Assembly: GCF_900114535.1 (NCBI RefSeq)
Contig: NZ_FOTK01000036.1
Span: 1 to 63,184 of the forward strand
From: Methylobacterium pseudosasicola
Lineage (GTDB): Bacteria; Pseudomonadota; Alphaproteobacteria; Rhizobiales; Beijerinckiaceae
Direction of reading: 5' to 3'
Length of the DNA: 63,184 bases
Shown: positions 43,587-51,711 of the stretch, piece after piece
Position numbering within the stretch: position 1 is the first letter of the stretch
Layout: every line of letters begins with the position of its first letter
Made by a program: the position numbers and the translations under genes
Notes under the pieces: generated by a model
What the model was told of the DNA's origin: nothing
Databases searched by the model: none
The model's input: only the letters and a program-made list of their open reading frames with translations

Positions 43587-44126
43587 ATGGCTGAGGACAA
43601 CACCCTAACGAAGGCGTTGGTTGATGTGCGGGCGCGCAGAGCCGCACTCCAAAGCGACTACGACCGGATCTCGGCGGAACTCACCAAACTGCGGGCGGCT
43701 GAAGCCGCGTTGACAGCGATTGTGGAAGGCGTTCCGCTCAAGGACACGTCCATCCTTCGGTCAACCGACAATTTGCGACCGTCGGCCGAGGATCAAAGCA
43801 CCTCCGGTCGGAGCGGCCGGCGCGGAGCTCGCGGTCCACGATCGAACTCGGCTAAGGGGCGCCTGAAAGCTCTCCTCGGCAGCGCGGGTCCGCAAGGGTT
43901 GACCCATGCCGAGATTGCGGAGCGGCTGTCTGATGTCGCTTCAAACACTCTCAATACCTACCTCAGCATGATGGTGACGGGGGGCGAAGCGGTTCGAAGG
44001 GGCGATTTCTTCACGGCCGCTGAGGGGGCACAGGACGATTCCGACGATCCTCAGGACGAACCTGATCAAGACGATGAGGCGCCCGAGGTCGAGGAGACGA
44101 ATCCCGAGACCACCACAGCTCAGTGA
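43587..44126 (+). CDS. Hypothetical coiled-coil protein with winged-helix-like domain
   Basis: The 179-residue protein starts with a helical coil (LVDVRARRAALQSDYDRISA, then LTKLRAAEAALTAIVEG), continues with a Ser/Gly/Arg-rich basic linker, and has a compact domain (about 90-145) with GRLKALLGSAGPQGLTHAEI, then SNTLNTYLSMMVTGGEAVRR, that looks like a winged helix. The tail is strongly acidic. It is likely a DNA-binding protein, possibly a regulator. GAGG lies seven bases before the ATG. The family is not recognised. Confidence 0.62.
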   Translation: MAEDNTLTKALVDVRARRAALQSDYDRISAELTKLRAAEAALTAIVEGVPLKDTSILRSTDNLRPSAEDQSTSGRSGRRGARGPRSNSAKGRLKALLGSAGPQGLTHAEIAERLSDVASNTLNTYLSMMVTGGEAVRRGDFFTAAEGAQDDSDDPQDEPDQDDEAPEVEETNPETTTAQ

Positions 44127-44327
44127 GCTGCCGGTCAGCCATTTTGTGAAGCGTAACGCATGCTAAGAGCGGCGTCTTAGGGCCAGTCTCGCGCGGATCG
44201 GGGGTGGATTGTCGCCTTCGGCTCGTTTGAAGGCTCGTGATCGCGACGCCCGGTCGCGACCGTGGCTTCGGCCTGCTACCATCAGCCCGCTGCCTTAGCG
44301 CGGCGGCATCACCAAGGGCAGTGCGCC

Positions 44328-44720
44328 ATGCGGTCGATCCTCTTGCTCTGCTCCCTCCTGCTCCTGCCCACGCAGGCCTGGGCGGCCTGCCGATGCGCCT
44401 GCGTGAGGGGCGTCATGCGGCCGATCTGCCAGCAGACCGATCTGGTGGAGCCGATCTGTACGGGGCTTTGCACGGATTCTGTCCGCCCCGAGACAGTCGT
44501 GAAGCCGTTTGGCGGTGGGCAGCAGGTCTTCAACCCGGTCGAGCCTTTCGATCCTGCACCCCCCGGTCTGATCCAGAAGGAGCCGAACCTGACTACCGAC
44601 ACGCGCGGCAATCCGTTGGGGACCGCCGGTGTTCAAGGCGGCAACGATGCCCTGTCTAGCTCTGCTACTGGGGGCGCGGCTCTGTCGAACTCGGCCACCG
44701 GGGGGGCGGCATCCCGTTGA
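44328..44720 (+). CDS. Secreted cysteine-rich small protein
   Basis: The 130-residue protein begins with a Sec signal peptide (SILLLCSLLLLPTQAWA, cleavage after AWA). The mature N-terminus is cysteine-rich (CRCACVRGVMRPICQQTDLV, then PICTGLCTDS), followed by a Gly/Ser/Ala-rich tail with a repeated SSSATGGAALSNSATGGAAS. The pairs of cysteines suggest disulfides. The ATG at 44328 is taken as the start because the signal peptide begins there. No function is recognised. Confidence 0.66.
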   Translation: MRSILLLCSLLLLPTQAWAACRCACVRGVMRPICQQTDLVEPICTGLCTDSVRPETVVKPFGGGQQVFNPVEPFDPAPPGLIQKEPNLTTDTRGNPLGTAGVQGGNDALSSSATGGAALSNSATGGAASR

Positions 44721-44755
44721 GCGTCAGAGTTGAGGCCGCTCGTATGCACCAGGTC

Positions 44756-46189
44756 TCAGGATTGCGATGATAGGCGCCGGATAATCGGCAGCATCAGTAT
44801 GCCCGGTGATGCGGCTGGCACGGGAAAGATCGTGGCGGTCTGATCGGTCTTTACCCGGGGTAGTCGTTCGATCACGACTCTCAGGTTCGGAATCGTCCGA
44901 GCCAGGGTGGTTACCAGGGTCTCGCCGGCCGTCTTCGCCATCACGTATTCCAAGGTGTCGCGCGGCGCCTCGTCGATGGCGGTGGTCGAGGGATAAAAAG
45001 CCGCCAGCCGGTCGCGCCGTTCGAGGCAGAACAGGCTGAGATCGTAGAACGCGTAATTGTAGACCCGCATCATCTCCTCAAAACAGGCCCGCTCGAACGG
45101 CGCCCGCTTCTGGCGGAAGATGCGCGGGGTCGCAAAGTGATAGAGCTGGGACGGCGTCATCGCGAGGGATTCGAGCTGCGGCCCGACCGGGTGAGCGGCG
45201 TCGTAGTGCAGGACCTGACAGCGTCCGTCCCCGTCCCGGATCTCACGGGCGACCGCCTCCGCCTCAGATGCGCCAGAGGCGTAGGTGATGCAGACATCGC
45301 CGCCCCCCGCCGCCAGCAGCTTGGCCGTCGCGGCGCCGAGGCCGCGGGATCCGCCGATGATGAGAGCGGAAACCGCCGAAAACTCTCCCGGGCGCACCAG
45401 GGCCGCGAGTTCGGCCCAACCCTCCTGCTCGACCGGGCGTGGGCGTACGAAGCTCTCGACGCGGGCCTCCAAGCCCGGACCGCTGGCCTGCGTCGTCACA
45501 GACTGAAGCATCGGCTGAAACCGCTTCACCGCGTAGGACAGGCTCGATCCGTCGGCCACGTCGGTGAGCGTCACGTCGATCTTCGAGAGGATCGAGTGCA
45601 GGCCGGGCACCCGCATGCCGACCAGGGTGGACAGACCACCCAATGCCGACACCCGGGCGGAACCGATGACCCGTGCCAGTCGCGGTGCCAGTGCGGTGAT
45701 CGCCTCCGGCTCGGGGAGCCGGAACGCCCCCGCCGCGCTGGCGATCGTCGCAGGGTCGACGGTGATCGGCTCCGGTGGGATCGCCTCGGGGGCGTCCGTG
45801 ATGGGCTGGGCTCGCGGCCGCGCCTCCCCCAGCGTCGCCTGGATCGTGGCTGCACGGACACCGTCCACCGACAGGGAGAGACGCAGGCGCCCCGCATCCG
45901 CCTCATCCACCACGATCTCGGTGCGGTCCCCAACCAGCACGAAGCGCTCGAACCGCATCTGCAGGCCGCTCAGCTGCTCGAGCGGGTAGGCATCGACGCA
46001 TGCATCGAGCGCCCAGAGAGCCGTGTGAACCCCGTGAACCGCCTGCCCGCCGGCGAGCGTCCGCCGCGCCACCCGGGCATCCATATGCATCGGATTCACG
46101 TCGCCGGTGGCCCGGGCGAACGCGCTCTGGTGATCCTCGGACCAAATCCGCGACATCGCCGGGGCGGGGGCCGAGCCGGTTTCGTTCAT
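44756..46189 (-). CDS. MaoC-like dehydratase fused to a short-chain dehydrogenase
   Basis: The 477-residue protein joins two enzyme folds. The N-terminal hot-dog half (about 1-125) carries ARATGDVNPMHMDARVARRT and AGGQAVHGVHTALWALDA, the signature of MaoC/enoyl hydratases with the Asp-His pair. The C-terminal half (about 270-477) starts with the Rossmann motif SALIIGGSRGLGAATAKLLA and later has STTAIDEAPRDTLEYVMAKT, where Tyr and Lys of an SDR active site stand in YVMAK. A middle segment of about 120 residues resembles no domain I know. The fusion suggests successive hydration/reduction on one acyl chain. It faces the FkbH cassette across 250 bases, with AAGGAG seven bases before its ATG. Confidence 0.82.
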   Translation of the reverse strand: MNETGSAPAPAMSRIWSEDHQSAFARATGDVNPMHMDARVARRTLAGGQAVHGVHTALWALDACVDAYPLEQLSGLQMRFERFVLVGDRTEIVVDEADAGRLRLSLSVDGVRAATIQATLGEARPRAQPITDAPEAIPPEPITVDPATIASAAGAFRLPEPEAITALAPRLARVIGSARVSALGGLSTLVGMRVPGLHSILSKIDVTLTDVADGSSLSYAVKRFQPMLQSVTTQASGPGLEARVESFVRPRPVEQEGWAELAALVRPGEFSAVSALIIGGSRGLGAATAKLLAAGGGDVCITYASGASEAEAVAREIRDGDGRCQVLHYDAAHPVGPQLESLAMTPSQLYHFATPRIFRQKRAPFERACFEEMMRVYNYAFYDLSLFCLERRDRLAAFYPSTTAIDEAPRDTLEYVMAKTAGETLVTTLARTIPNLRVVIERLPRVKTDQTATIFPVPAASPGILMLPIIRRLSSQS

Positions 46190-46438
46190 CGCGAAGCTCC
46201 TTGTCGACTGTCAAGCGGGCGGGCTCGGAGGCCGGTCCCGGTCCGGTCGCATCGGGCCGGTGACACGCAGGCCGTCCTCTGATGGGATGCGCAGCGGCGA
46301 CCGCCCGCGATCCGCCTCGGCCCCTTGCTTTATGATATCGGATCTCGCAAGAGGGCGGCGCTCGCACATGAGGTATGGGGCCGGTCGATTGCCGGAGGGC
46401 AGGCATTCCTTCGAGTGTCGCAAGGACCGGTATTGAGG
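46190..46438. promoter_or_regulatory. Divergent promoter region of the acyl-donor cassette
   Basis: About 250 bases between MaoC-SDR (minus) and FkbH (plus), so both arms of the cassette are probably controlled from here. No boxes can be assigned. An open frame continues upstream from FkbH but lacks coding quality. Confidence 0.45.
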
Positions 46439-48046
46439 ATGAACACGGCTCGCGTCCTGTCGCTCGGTTTCGTTGGAAACGTGGTCACTAACCCGTTCGG
46501 GAAGGTGATGGGCCGCCTCGCGGATCTCGCCCAGGTGGCGTGCGAGCATTTCGCGATCGGTCAGATCGAGCAGGTCCTGGCGGGCCCGGCCTCCGTCGAC
46601 ACCCTCATCGTCCATCTCGATCATCGCTGGTTCTTCGATGTCGCCCCGGACGAGGCGGCGATCGCACGCGCCCGGACGCTGGCCGAGCTGGTCTCGGGCC
46701 GCCTCGCGCGGGCGTCCGGGACGATCATCCTCAACACCGTGCCGTTTGTGCCGGTCTCCTCGGTGGAGAGCGACCTCCACGGGCAGCTGGACGCCTTGGC
46801 CCGCATCAACGCGGTGCTGTTCGAACTCGCCCGCGCCAACGAGCGCGTCAGCGTCATCGACGCGGCGGGAGCTCTGGCACAGCTCGGCTTCGCCAACGCG
46901 CTGCGCGAGCGCAACCGGTACATGTACCAGATGCCCTATGCCCCGGCTGCCGTGGATGCGCTGGTCGAGCACTATGCCGACGCCATCGCGGCCCGGCTGC
47001 GGGCCCGCCGGAAGGTTGTGGTGGTCGATGCCGACAACACCCTCTGGGGCGGCGTCGTGGGCGAAGATGGTGTCGAGAACCTCGAGGTCGACAGCGACTA
47101 TCCCGGGATCGTTCACACCCAGCTCCAGCGGCAGCTGCTGCGCTTGAAGAGCCTCGGCATCCTGCTCTGCGCGGTCACGAAGAACAATGACGCGGATTTC
47201 CGCTCGGTGTTCGAGCAACGGGCGATGCCGCTGCGCCTCGACGATTTCATCGCCTATCGCAGCAACTGGTCGGAGAAGAGCGACAACATCCGCGAGCTCG
47301 CCGAGACGCTCAATCTCGGCCTGGATAGCTTCGTCTTCATCGACGACAACCCGTTCGAGATCGAGGAAGTCCGCGCCCGGCTGCCCGGCGTCGAATGCCA
47401 CCTGTTCGACCGGACCCGCCCGGAGCAGGCGCTGACCCTGCTCGACGGGATCGCGTCCCTGCGGGCCCGGAACGTCACCGCGGAAGATCTGTCGAAGACC
47501 GAGCAGTATCGCGGCGAGGCGCAGCGGCAAGAACTGCAGCGCTCGGCTGCCTCCATGGACGAGTATCTCGCCTCCCTGGACATCCGCCTGCACATCACCC
47601 GCAACAATCCCGGCGCGCTCCGGCGCGTCGCGCAGCTCATCAACAAGACCAACCAGTTCAACCTCACCACTCGGCGCTACACCGAGGACGAGGTCGCCAC
47701 CGCGATGCGCGAGGGCGGCGTCTACGCGGCCCGGGTCGTCGACCGCTTCGGCGATATGGGCGTCGTCGGCGTCGCCATCGTCCGGGGCGGCGAACTCGAG
47801 ACGTTCCTGATGAGCTGCCGGGCGCTCGGGCGCCGCATTGAGAGCCAAGTCCTGCGCTACGTCTGCCGGGAAGAGGCCGACCCGGCGCTGAGGGCACGCT
47901 ATCGCCCCAGCGCCAAGAACCGGATGGTCGAGACCTTCCTGGACGAGAACGGGTTCGCGCTCATCGGCTCTGGCCCAGAGGGCAAGGCCTATCGATTGAC
48001 CCGAGGACCGGATGACACTGCCTACATCCACATCGTCGCCGAGTGA
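46439..48046 (+). CDS. FkbH-like HAD-family protein (acyl-ACP loading)
   Basis: The 535-residue protein matches FkbH-like HAD-IIIC enzymes. There is an SGNH-like N-terminal region (about 1-180), the HAD motif KVVVVDADNTLWGGVVGEDG, the second conserved TKNN (AVTKNNDADFRSVFE), the acidic motif FVFIDDNPFEIEEVRA, and a GNAT-like C-terminal domain (about 360-535). In polyketide pathways FkbH converts 1,3-bisphosphoglycerate to glyceryl-ACP; in sugar clusters relatives supply acyl groups for aminosugars. The start is set at ATG 46439 (TTG 46433, with AAGGA upstream, is also possible). The next gene, an acyl carrier protein, overlaps its end by 35 bases. Confidence 0.85.
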   Translation: MNTARVLSLGFVGNVVTNPFGKVMGRLADLAQVACEHFAIGQIEQVLAGPASVDTLIVHLDHRWFFDVAPDEAAIARARTLAELVSGRLARASGTIILNTVPFVPVSSVESDLHGQLDALARINAVLFELARANERVSVIDAAGALAQLGFANALRERNRYMYQMPYAPAAVDALVEHYADAIAARLRARRKVVVVDADNTLWGGVVGEDGVENLEVDSDYPGIVHTQLQRQLLRLKSLGILLCAVTKNNDADFRSVFEQRAMPLRLDDFIAYRSNWSEKSDNIRELAETLNLGLDSFVFIDDNPFEIEEVRARLPGVECHLFDRTRPEQALTLLDGIASLRARNVTAEDLSKTEQYRGEAQRQELQRSAASMDEYLASLDIRLHITRNNPGALRRVAQLINKTNQFNLTTRRYTEDEVATAMREGGVYAARVVDRFGDMGVVGVAIVRGGELETFLMSCRALGRRIESQVLRYVCREEADPALRARYRPSAKNRMVETFLDENGFALIGSGPEGKAYRLTRGPDDTAYIHIVAE

Positions 48047-48326
48047 GCACGCTGCCGCGACGGCCGCCCGCACCACGCTGGACCGCCTGGTCGAGACCTG
48101 GGGCCGGCCGGAGCTGAGCGGTCTCGGCCCCGAGGACGACCTCTACGAGCGGATCGACTCCTTCGCGGTGGTCGAGCTGCTGCTGGAGACCGAGTCCGAG
48201 GTCGAGAAGGCGGTCGGGCGCTACGTCCCGCTGGCCGACGAGAGCATCCTCGACAGCACCCGCTCGCCCCTGCGCCGGCTCCAGAGCTGGTTCGACTACG
48301 TCGCACAGGCCGTGGCCCGTGGCTGA
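48012..48326 (+). CDS. Acyl carrier protein-like protein
   Basis: The 104-residue helical protein carries the 4'-phosphopantetheine attachment site DLYERIDSFAVVELLLETES, with serine in the IDSF motif. The surrounding helices and acidic character (VEKAVGRYVPLADESILDST) fit a carrier protein. It overlaps FkbH and the KASIII gene at both ends, so it is surely co-translated with them. It probably carries the acyl chain made or loaded by FkbH. The exact start within the first codons is uncertain. Confidence 0.85.
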   Translation: MTLPTSTSSPSEHAAATAARTTLDRLVETWGRPELSGLGPEDDLYERIDSFAVVELLLETESEVEKAVGRYVPLADESILDSTRSPLRRLQSWFDYVAQAVARG

Positions 48327-49356
48327 GCTGCGGTTCCGGCACGCCGGGATCGCCGGCCTCGTCACGACGGTCGGCGGCCGGGCGCTCGCCTTCGACGCCG
48401 AGGCGGCGGATCTCGGGATGTCCCCCGAGGAGGCCGAGCGGCTCAAGCGCGCGATGGGCTTCACCACCCGCCACGTTGTGGTGCGCGACGACACCACCAC
48501 CGCCGACCTCTGCCTCAACTCGGCCCGGGACCTCCTGCGCGGCCTCGACCTTCAGCCGGCGGATCTCGACGGGTTGATCCTGGTCACCCAGACCCCCGAT
48601 TACAGCTCGCCCTCGACCGCGATCTCGATGCAGCATCGCCTCGGCATGCGCACCGACACGCTCTGCTTCGACATGCGGCTGGGCTGCAGCGGCTTCGTTT
48701 ACGGGCTTTCGGTCGCCTACAGCCTGGTCGAATCCGGGCTGAGCCGCGTGCTCCTCTGCGTCGGCGACGTCGCGAGCCGCATGGTCGCCAAGGACGACCG
48801 CTCCATCACCCCGATCATGGGCGATGCCGGCGCCGCCGTTCTGATCGAGCGGCGCGAGACCGAGAGCGTATTCCAGCTCCACAGCGACGGCTCCGGCGAG
48901 AAGGCCCTGTTCATCCCGCATAGTGGCCTGCGCGCGGATCCCGAGGATGCGGACAAGCCGGCCTCCATGCACATGGACGGCGCGCAGGTGTTCAACTTCT
49001 CCCTAAAGCGTGTGCCGTCTCTGGTCACCGACATCCTCGCGGCCGCCGGGATGGGCCCCGAGGAGCCGGACTTCTACGTCCTGCACCAGCCGAACAAGTA
49101 CATTCTCAAGAACCTGCAACGGCGCCTGGGGCTCGACGACGGCAAGCTTCCCTCAGGCACGCAATCCGTCTACGGAAACCAGAACTCTGCCTCGATCCCC
49201 GGAACGATCTCGGGCTTCCTGGCGGACGCGTTCGCGCACCGGCCCCTGCGCGCGGTGCTGGCGGGGTTCGGCGTCGGTCTGAGCTGGGGCGCGTGCGCGC
49301 TCAGCACCGATCGGATCTATGCCCCGCCCGTTTTGAAGTTCGAGGAGATCGCGTGA
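48319..49356 (+). CDS. Beta-ketoacyl-ACP synthase III (FabH-like)
   Basis: The 345-residue thiolase-fold enzyme keeps the FabH triad: cysteine in DMRLGCSGFVYGLSVAYSLV, histidine in FYVLHQPNKYILKNLQRR and asparagine in SVYGNQNSASIPGTISGF. The GTG start (48319) overlaps the carrier protein stop. Its length is like FabH (about 320). It would condense a primer, probably the FkbH- or ACP-bound unit, with malonyl-ACP. The window has no malonyl loading or KASI/II gene, so only a short chain is expected. Confidence 0.9.
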   Translation: MAELRFRHAGIAGLVTTVGGRALAFDAEAADLGMSPEEAERLKRAMGFTTRHVVVRDDTTTADLCLNSARDLLRGLDLQPADLDGLILVTQTPDYSSPSTAISMQHRLGMRTDTLCFDMRLGCSGFVYGLSVAYSLVESGLSRVLLCVGDVASRMVAKDDRSITPIMGDAGAAVLIERRETESVFQLHSDGSGEKALFIPHSGLRADPEDADKPASMHMDGAQVFNFSLKRVPSLVTDILAAAGMGPEEPDFYVLHQPNKYILKNLQRRLGLDDGKLPSGTQSVYGNQNSASIPGTISGFLADAFAHRPLRAVLAGFGVGLSWGACALSTDRIYAPPVLKFEEIA

Positions 49357-49583
49357 TGACCGAGGCTGGGTTCCTGGACGAGCTCGGCGCGATCCTGGAT
49401 CAGCCGGGGCCGCTCGCGCGCGGCCAGAAGCTGGGTGAGATCGAGACCTTCGACTCCCTCGGCATCCTCAACATCATGGCCCTGTTCGACACGCTTGGTC
49501 TCGAGGTGGAGCCGTCGCGAATCGCGGAGGCCGCGACCACCGACGATCTTCTCGGCATCGCTGGCGCGAAGCTGCAGGCCTGA
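49356..49583 (+). CDS. Second acyl carrier protein
   Basis: The 75-residue protein carries the attachment motif IETFDSLGILNIMALFDTLG with the modifiable serine. The ATG at 49356 shares its A with the KASIII stop (TGATG), which fixes the start despite a longer open frame. With the carrier at 48012 there are two distinct carriers around one condensing enzyme, which suggests a donor and an acceptor carrier. Confidence 0.86.
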   Translation: MTEAGFLDELGAILDQPGPLARGQKLGEIETFDSLGILNIMALFDTLGLEVEPSRIAEAATTDDLLGIAGAKLQA

Positions 49584-49592
49584 GGCCGGGTC

Positions 49593-50315
49593 ATGGCGGA
49601 ACCCGCGGGACATATTCTCGTCGTCGGAGCCAGCAGTGGCATAGGCCGGGCCGTCGCCGAGCGCTTCGCCAGGCAAGGGGCTGTGACCGCCCTCGCTCGC
49701 CGGGCGGACCGCCTAGCCGTACTGGCCGAGGCCGGTATCGCCACGATCGCTGCAGACGTCACCGACCTCGCCGCTATTGCTGGAACCCTGCAGGCAGCGG
49801 TCGCGGAACGCGGGCTGCTGACCGGACTCGTCTATTGCGCCGGCGTGCAAGTCATAAAGCCGATGCGCAGCCTGAGTGTGGAGGAGGTCCAGCGCCTCTA
49901 CACCACGAACCTTGTGGCTCCGACACTGTTCGCCGCCGCGTTCGGCAATGCCCGGATCTCGACGCGCGACGCGGTCTTCTGCGCCGTCTCTTCGGTGGCC
50001 GCCCAGCGGCCGGAGCCGGCCATTGTCCCCTACGCGGCCTCTAAGGCGGGGCTCGACGCACTGATCCGCGGCCTCGCCCGGGAGCTCGCTCCTCGTCGCG
50101 CGGTCGGGGTCGCGCCGGGCTGGCTCGATACCGAGATGACCCAGGCGCATGCGCGGCTCTATGGCGAGGGCTTCAAGGAGGTACTGGAGAAGCGCAGCCC
50201 GACGGGCGCAGCCACTGTTGCGTCGGTGGTCGAAGCCATCGCTTTCCTGATGTCGCCGCAGGCGCGGCACGTGACCGGCGAGATCCTCCGGGTCGATGGC
50301 GGAGCGTCCCTATGA
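49593..50315 (+). CDS. Short-chain dehydrogenase/reductase (FabG-like)
   Basis: The 240-residue SDR has the cofactor motif ILVVGASSGIGRAVAERFAR, the NAG-like motif VYCAGVQVI, catalytic serine in AVSSVAAQRPEPAIVPYAAS and the YxxxK in PYAASKAG, all intact. It is expected to reduce a 3-ketoacyl-ACP to the (R)-3-hydroxyacyl form, the next step after the KASIII reaction. GAGG lies eight bases before its ATG and 9 bases separate it from the carrier gene, so it is in the operon. Confidence 0.9.
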   Translation: MAEPAGHILVVGASSGIGRAVAERFARQGAVTALARRADRLAVLAEAGIATIAADVTDLAAIAGTLQAAVAERGLLTGLVYCAGVQVIKPMRSLSVEEVQRLYTTNLVAPTLFAAAFGNARISTRDAVFCAVSSVAAQRPEPAIVPYAASKAGLDALIRGLARELAPRRAVGVAPGWLDTEMTQAHARLYGEGFKEVLEKRSPTGAATVASVVEAIAFLMSPQARHVTGEILRVDGGASL

Positions 50316-50328
50316 AGGGTGGACTCAC

Positions 50329-50976
50329 GTGACGGCTGACGCCAAGCGCCTCGCTCTGATCGGCGGAGGCGGCTTCTCCAAGGAGATCGCCGAAGTCGCG
50401 CAGATGTGCGGCTACACGGTGGACGCGACCTATTCGAGCCAGCCGAGCGCGCAGGTCGGCACCTACCGGGGCTATCTCGCCGAACTCCTGGCCGACCGTG
50501 CCGCTTACGCTGGCGTCGCCATGGCAGTGGGCGGGGTGAGCCGGGCGGCGATCCAGGCGCGGGCCGAGATCATCGCGTGGCTCGACCAACATGCTCTGCC
50601 CTGCCCTTCTTTGGTGTCGCCGCATGCGATCGTCAGTCAGGGCGTGACTCTGGGCGCGGGCGCCTTCGTGGCACACGGGGTGATCGTCAACATCGATGCG
50701 CGGCTTGGGCGGTTCTGCGTGATCAACACCGGCGCGATCATCGGCCATGACGCGGAGATCGGCGACAACACGACAATCTCGCCGTCGGCGTTCATCGGTG
50801 GGCGCTGCATGATCGGGGCGGACGGGCTCGTGGGGCCGCTCGCCAAGGTACTGCAGGGGCTTACGGTCGGGCAGCGGGCGATGATAGGCATGGGCTGCAC
50901 TGTGCTGCGCGCGGTGCCCGATGATGCAGCAGTTTGGCCTAAACCGGATAACCCGGTCGTAGCGGATCGCGATTGA
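50329..50976 (+). CDS. NeuD/PglD-type sugar acyltransferase
   Basis: The 215-residue protein has an N-terminal Rossmann-like nucleotide-sugar domain starting RLALIGGGGFSKEIAEVAQM and a C-terminal left-handed beta-helix with VSPHAIVSQGVTLGAGAFVA, then CVINTGAIIGHDAEIGDNTT, where the conserved His-Asp (GHDAEIGD) is the catalytic base region. Such enzymes N-acylate UDP-aminosugars (PglD) or O-acetylate sialic acid (NeuD). Here the preceding genes suggest a longer or hydroxylated acyl donor bound to ACP. The GTG at 50329 is chosen for its GGGTGG ribosome site; ATG 50296, inside the SDR gene, is possible. Confidence 0.87.
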   Translation: MTADAKRLALIGGGGFSKEIAEVAQMCGYTVDATYSSQPSAQVGTYRGYLAELLADRAAYAGVAMAVGGVSRAAIQARAEIIAWLDQHALPCPSLVSPHAIVSQGVTLGAGAFVAHGVIVNIDARLGRFCVINTGAIIGHDAEIGDNTTISPSAFIGGRCMIGADGLVGPLAKVLQGLTVGQRAMIGMGCTVLRAVPDDAAVWPKPDNPVVADRD

Positions 50977-51249
50977 ATCGATCCAAGGCCGGATGAGCTG
51001 CACGTCAGTTTTCTGGTTCGAGTTACTCCGTGCATATCTTTAACGCATGGGCGGGGCGGTCCAGGGTTGCCCGACGTCGAAAGCTCTTGTTGTGCTAAAA
51101 ATCGACTAAAAGATCAGCGCAATCCAAGCGGACCCGCGTTGCACGTCCCATGACCGCTCTCCCTTCGCGCACTTCGCCGTCCGCCAATCATACGGTTCTC
51201 GGGCCTCCGACCTACCCGATCGCCCGAATGGTGCAGGTCATCACGAGCC
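50977..51249. other. Intergenic stretch
   Basis: About 270 bases after the acyl-donor cassette with no gene recognised. The GC content drops in places (ATCTTTAACGCATGG, CTAAAAATCGACTAAAAGATC). Confidence 0.4.
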
Positions 51250-51638
51250 CTACACTTCCTGCCGGTGCCGATCGGCCTGGACCTCAGCCACAAGTTGTTG
51301 CTGCTGAATGATCGCTCTAGCCTCCCGTTCAGCGTCGCTGTAAAGCGCTTCGCTCACGTACGACGGCGGTTTGCCGTAGGCAAAGATCTCGAACAGGATG
51401 GTGTCGATCTCGCAGAGCTTGCGAATGCACCAGCTGTCGTGATCTCAGGTTTCCGACCGGGCGGCCGTAGTACCAAAAACCAACCTAAGCGCTCGAGCCC
51501 GAACGCTTTCGATGAAGGTCCCCCTAGATCTAAGCGTTTGGCGTAACCGCTCGAGGCGGCGGTACGTTGTCTTAGTTCAGGGATCGACCAGTCAGCGTTG
51601 TATTTAGGCATCAGCCGACTGCATGATAGGCTTGCCAA
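51250..51638 (-). pseudogene. Decayed gene, C-terminal part in another frame
   Basis: The end (51250-51444) reads SWCIRKLCEIDTILFEIFAY, then GKPPSYVSEALYSDAEREAR and IIQQQQLVAEVQADRHRQEV to a TAG: a convincing helical protein end with no start of its own. In the next phase upstream a frame begins MPKYNADWSIPELRQRTAAS. The two are probably parts of one gene broken by a frameshift near 51445. The function is unknown. Confidence 0.45.
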
Positions 51639-51711
51639 CAGTGCAACTCAAACTTGACGCAAACCTACCCTGGGTCGTAGCAGCCGGGCATCACGGGGAC
51701 GGGACGGATTC

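Noticed and set aside
46211..48076. Long minus-strand frame (621 residues) opposite FkbH
   Set aside because: It is the mirror of a high-GC gene with clear HAD motifs on the plus strand; the antisense frame has no motif.
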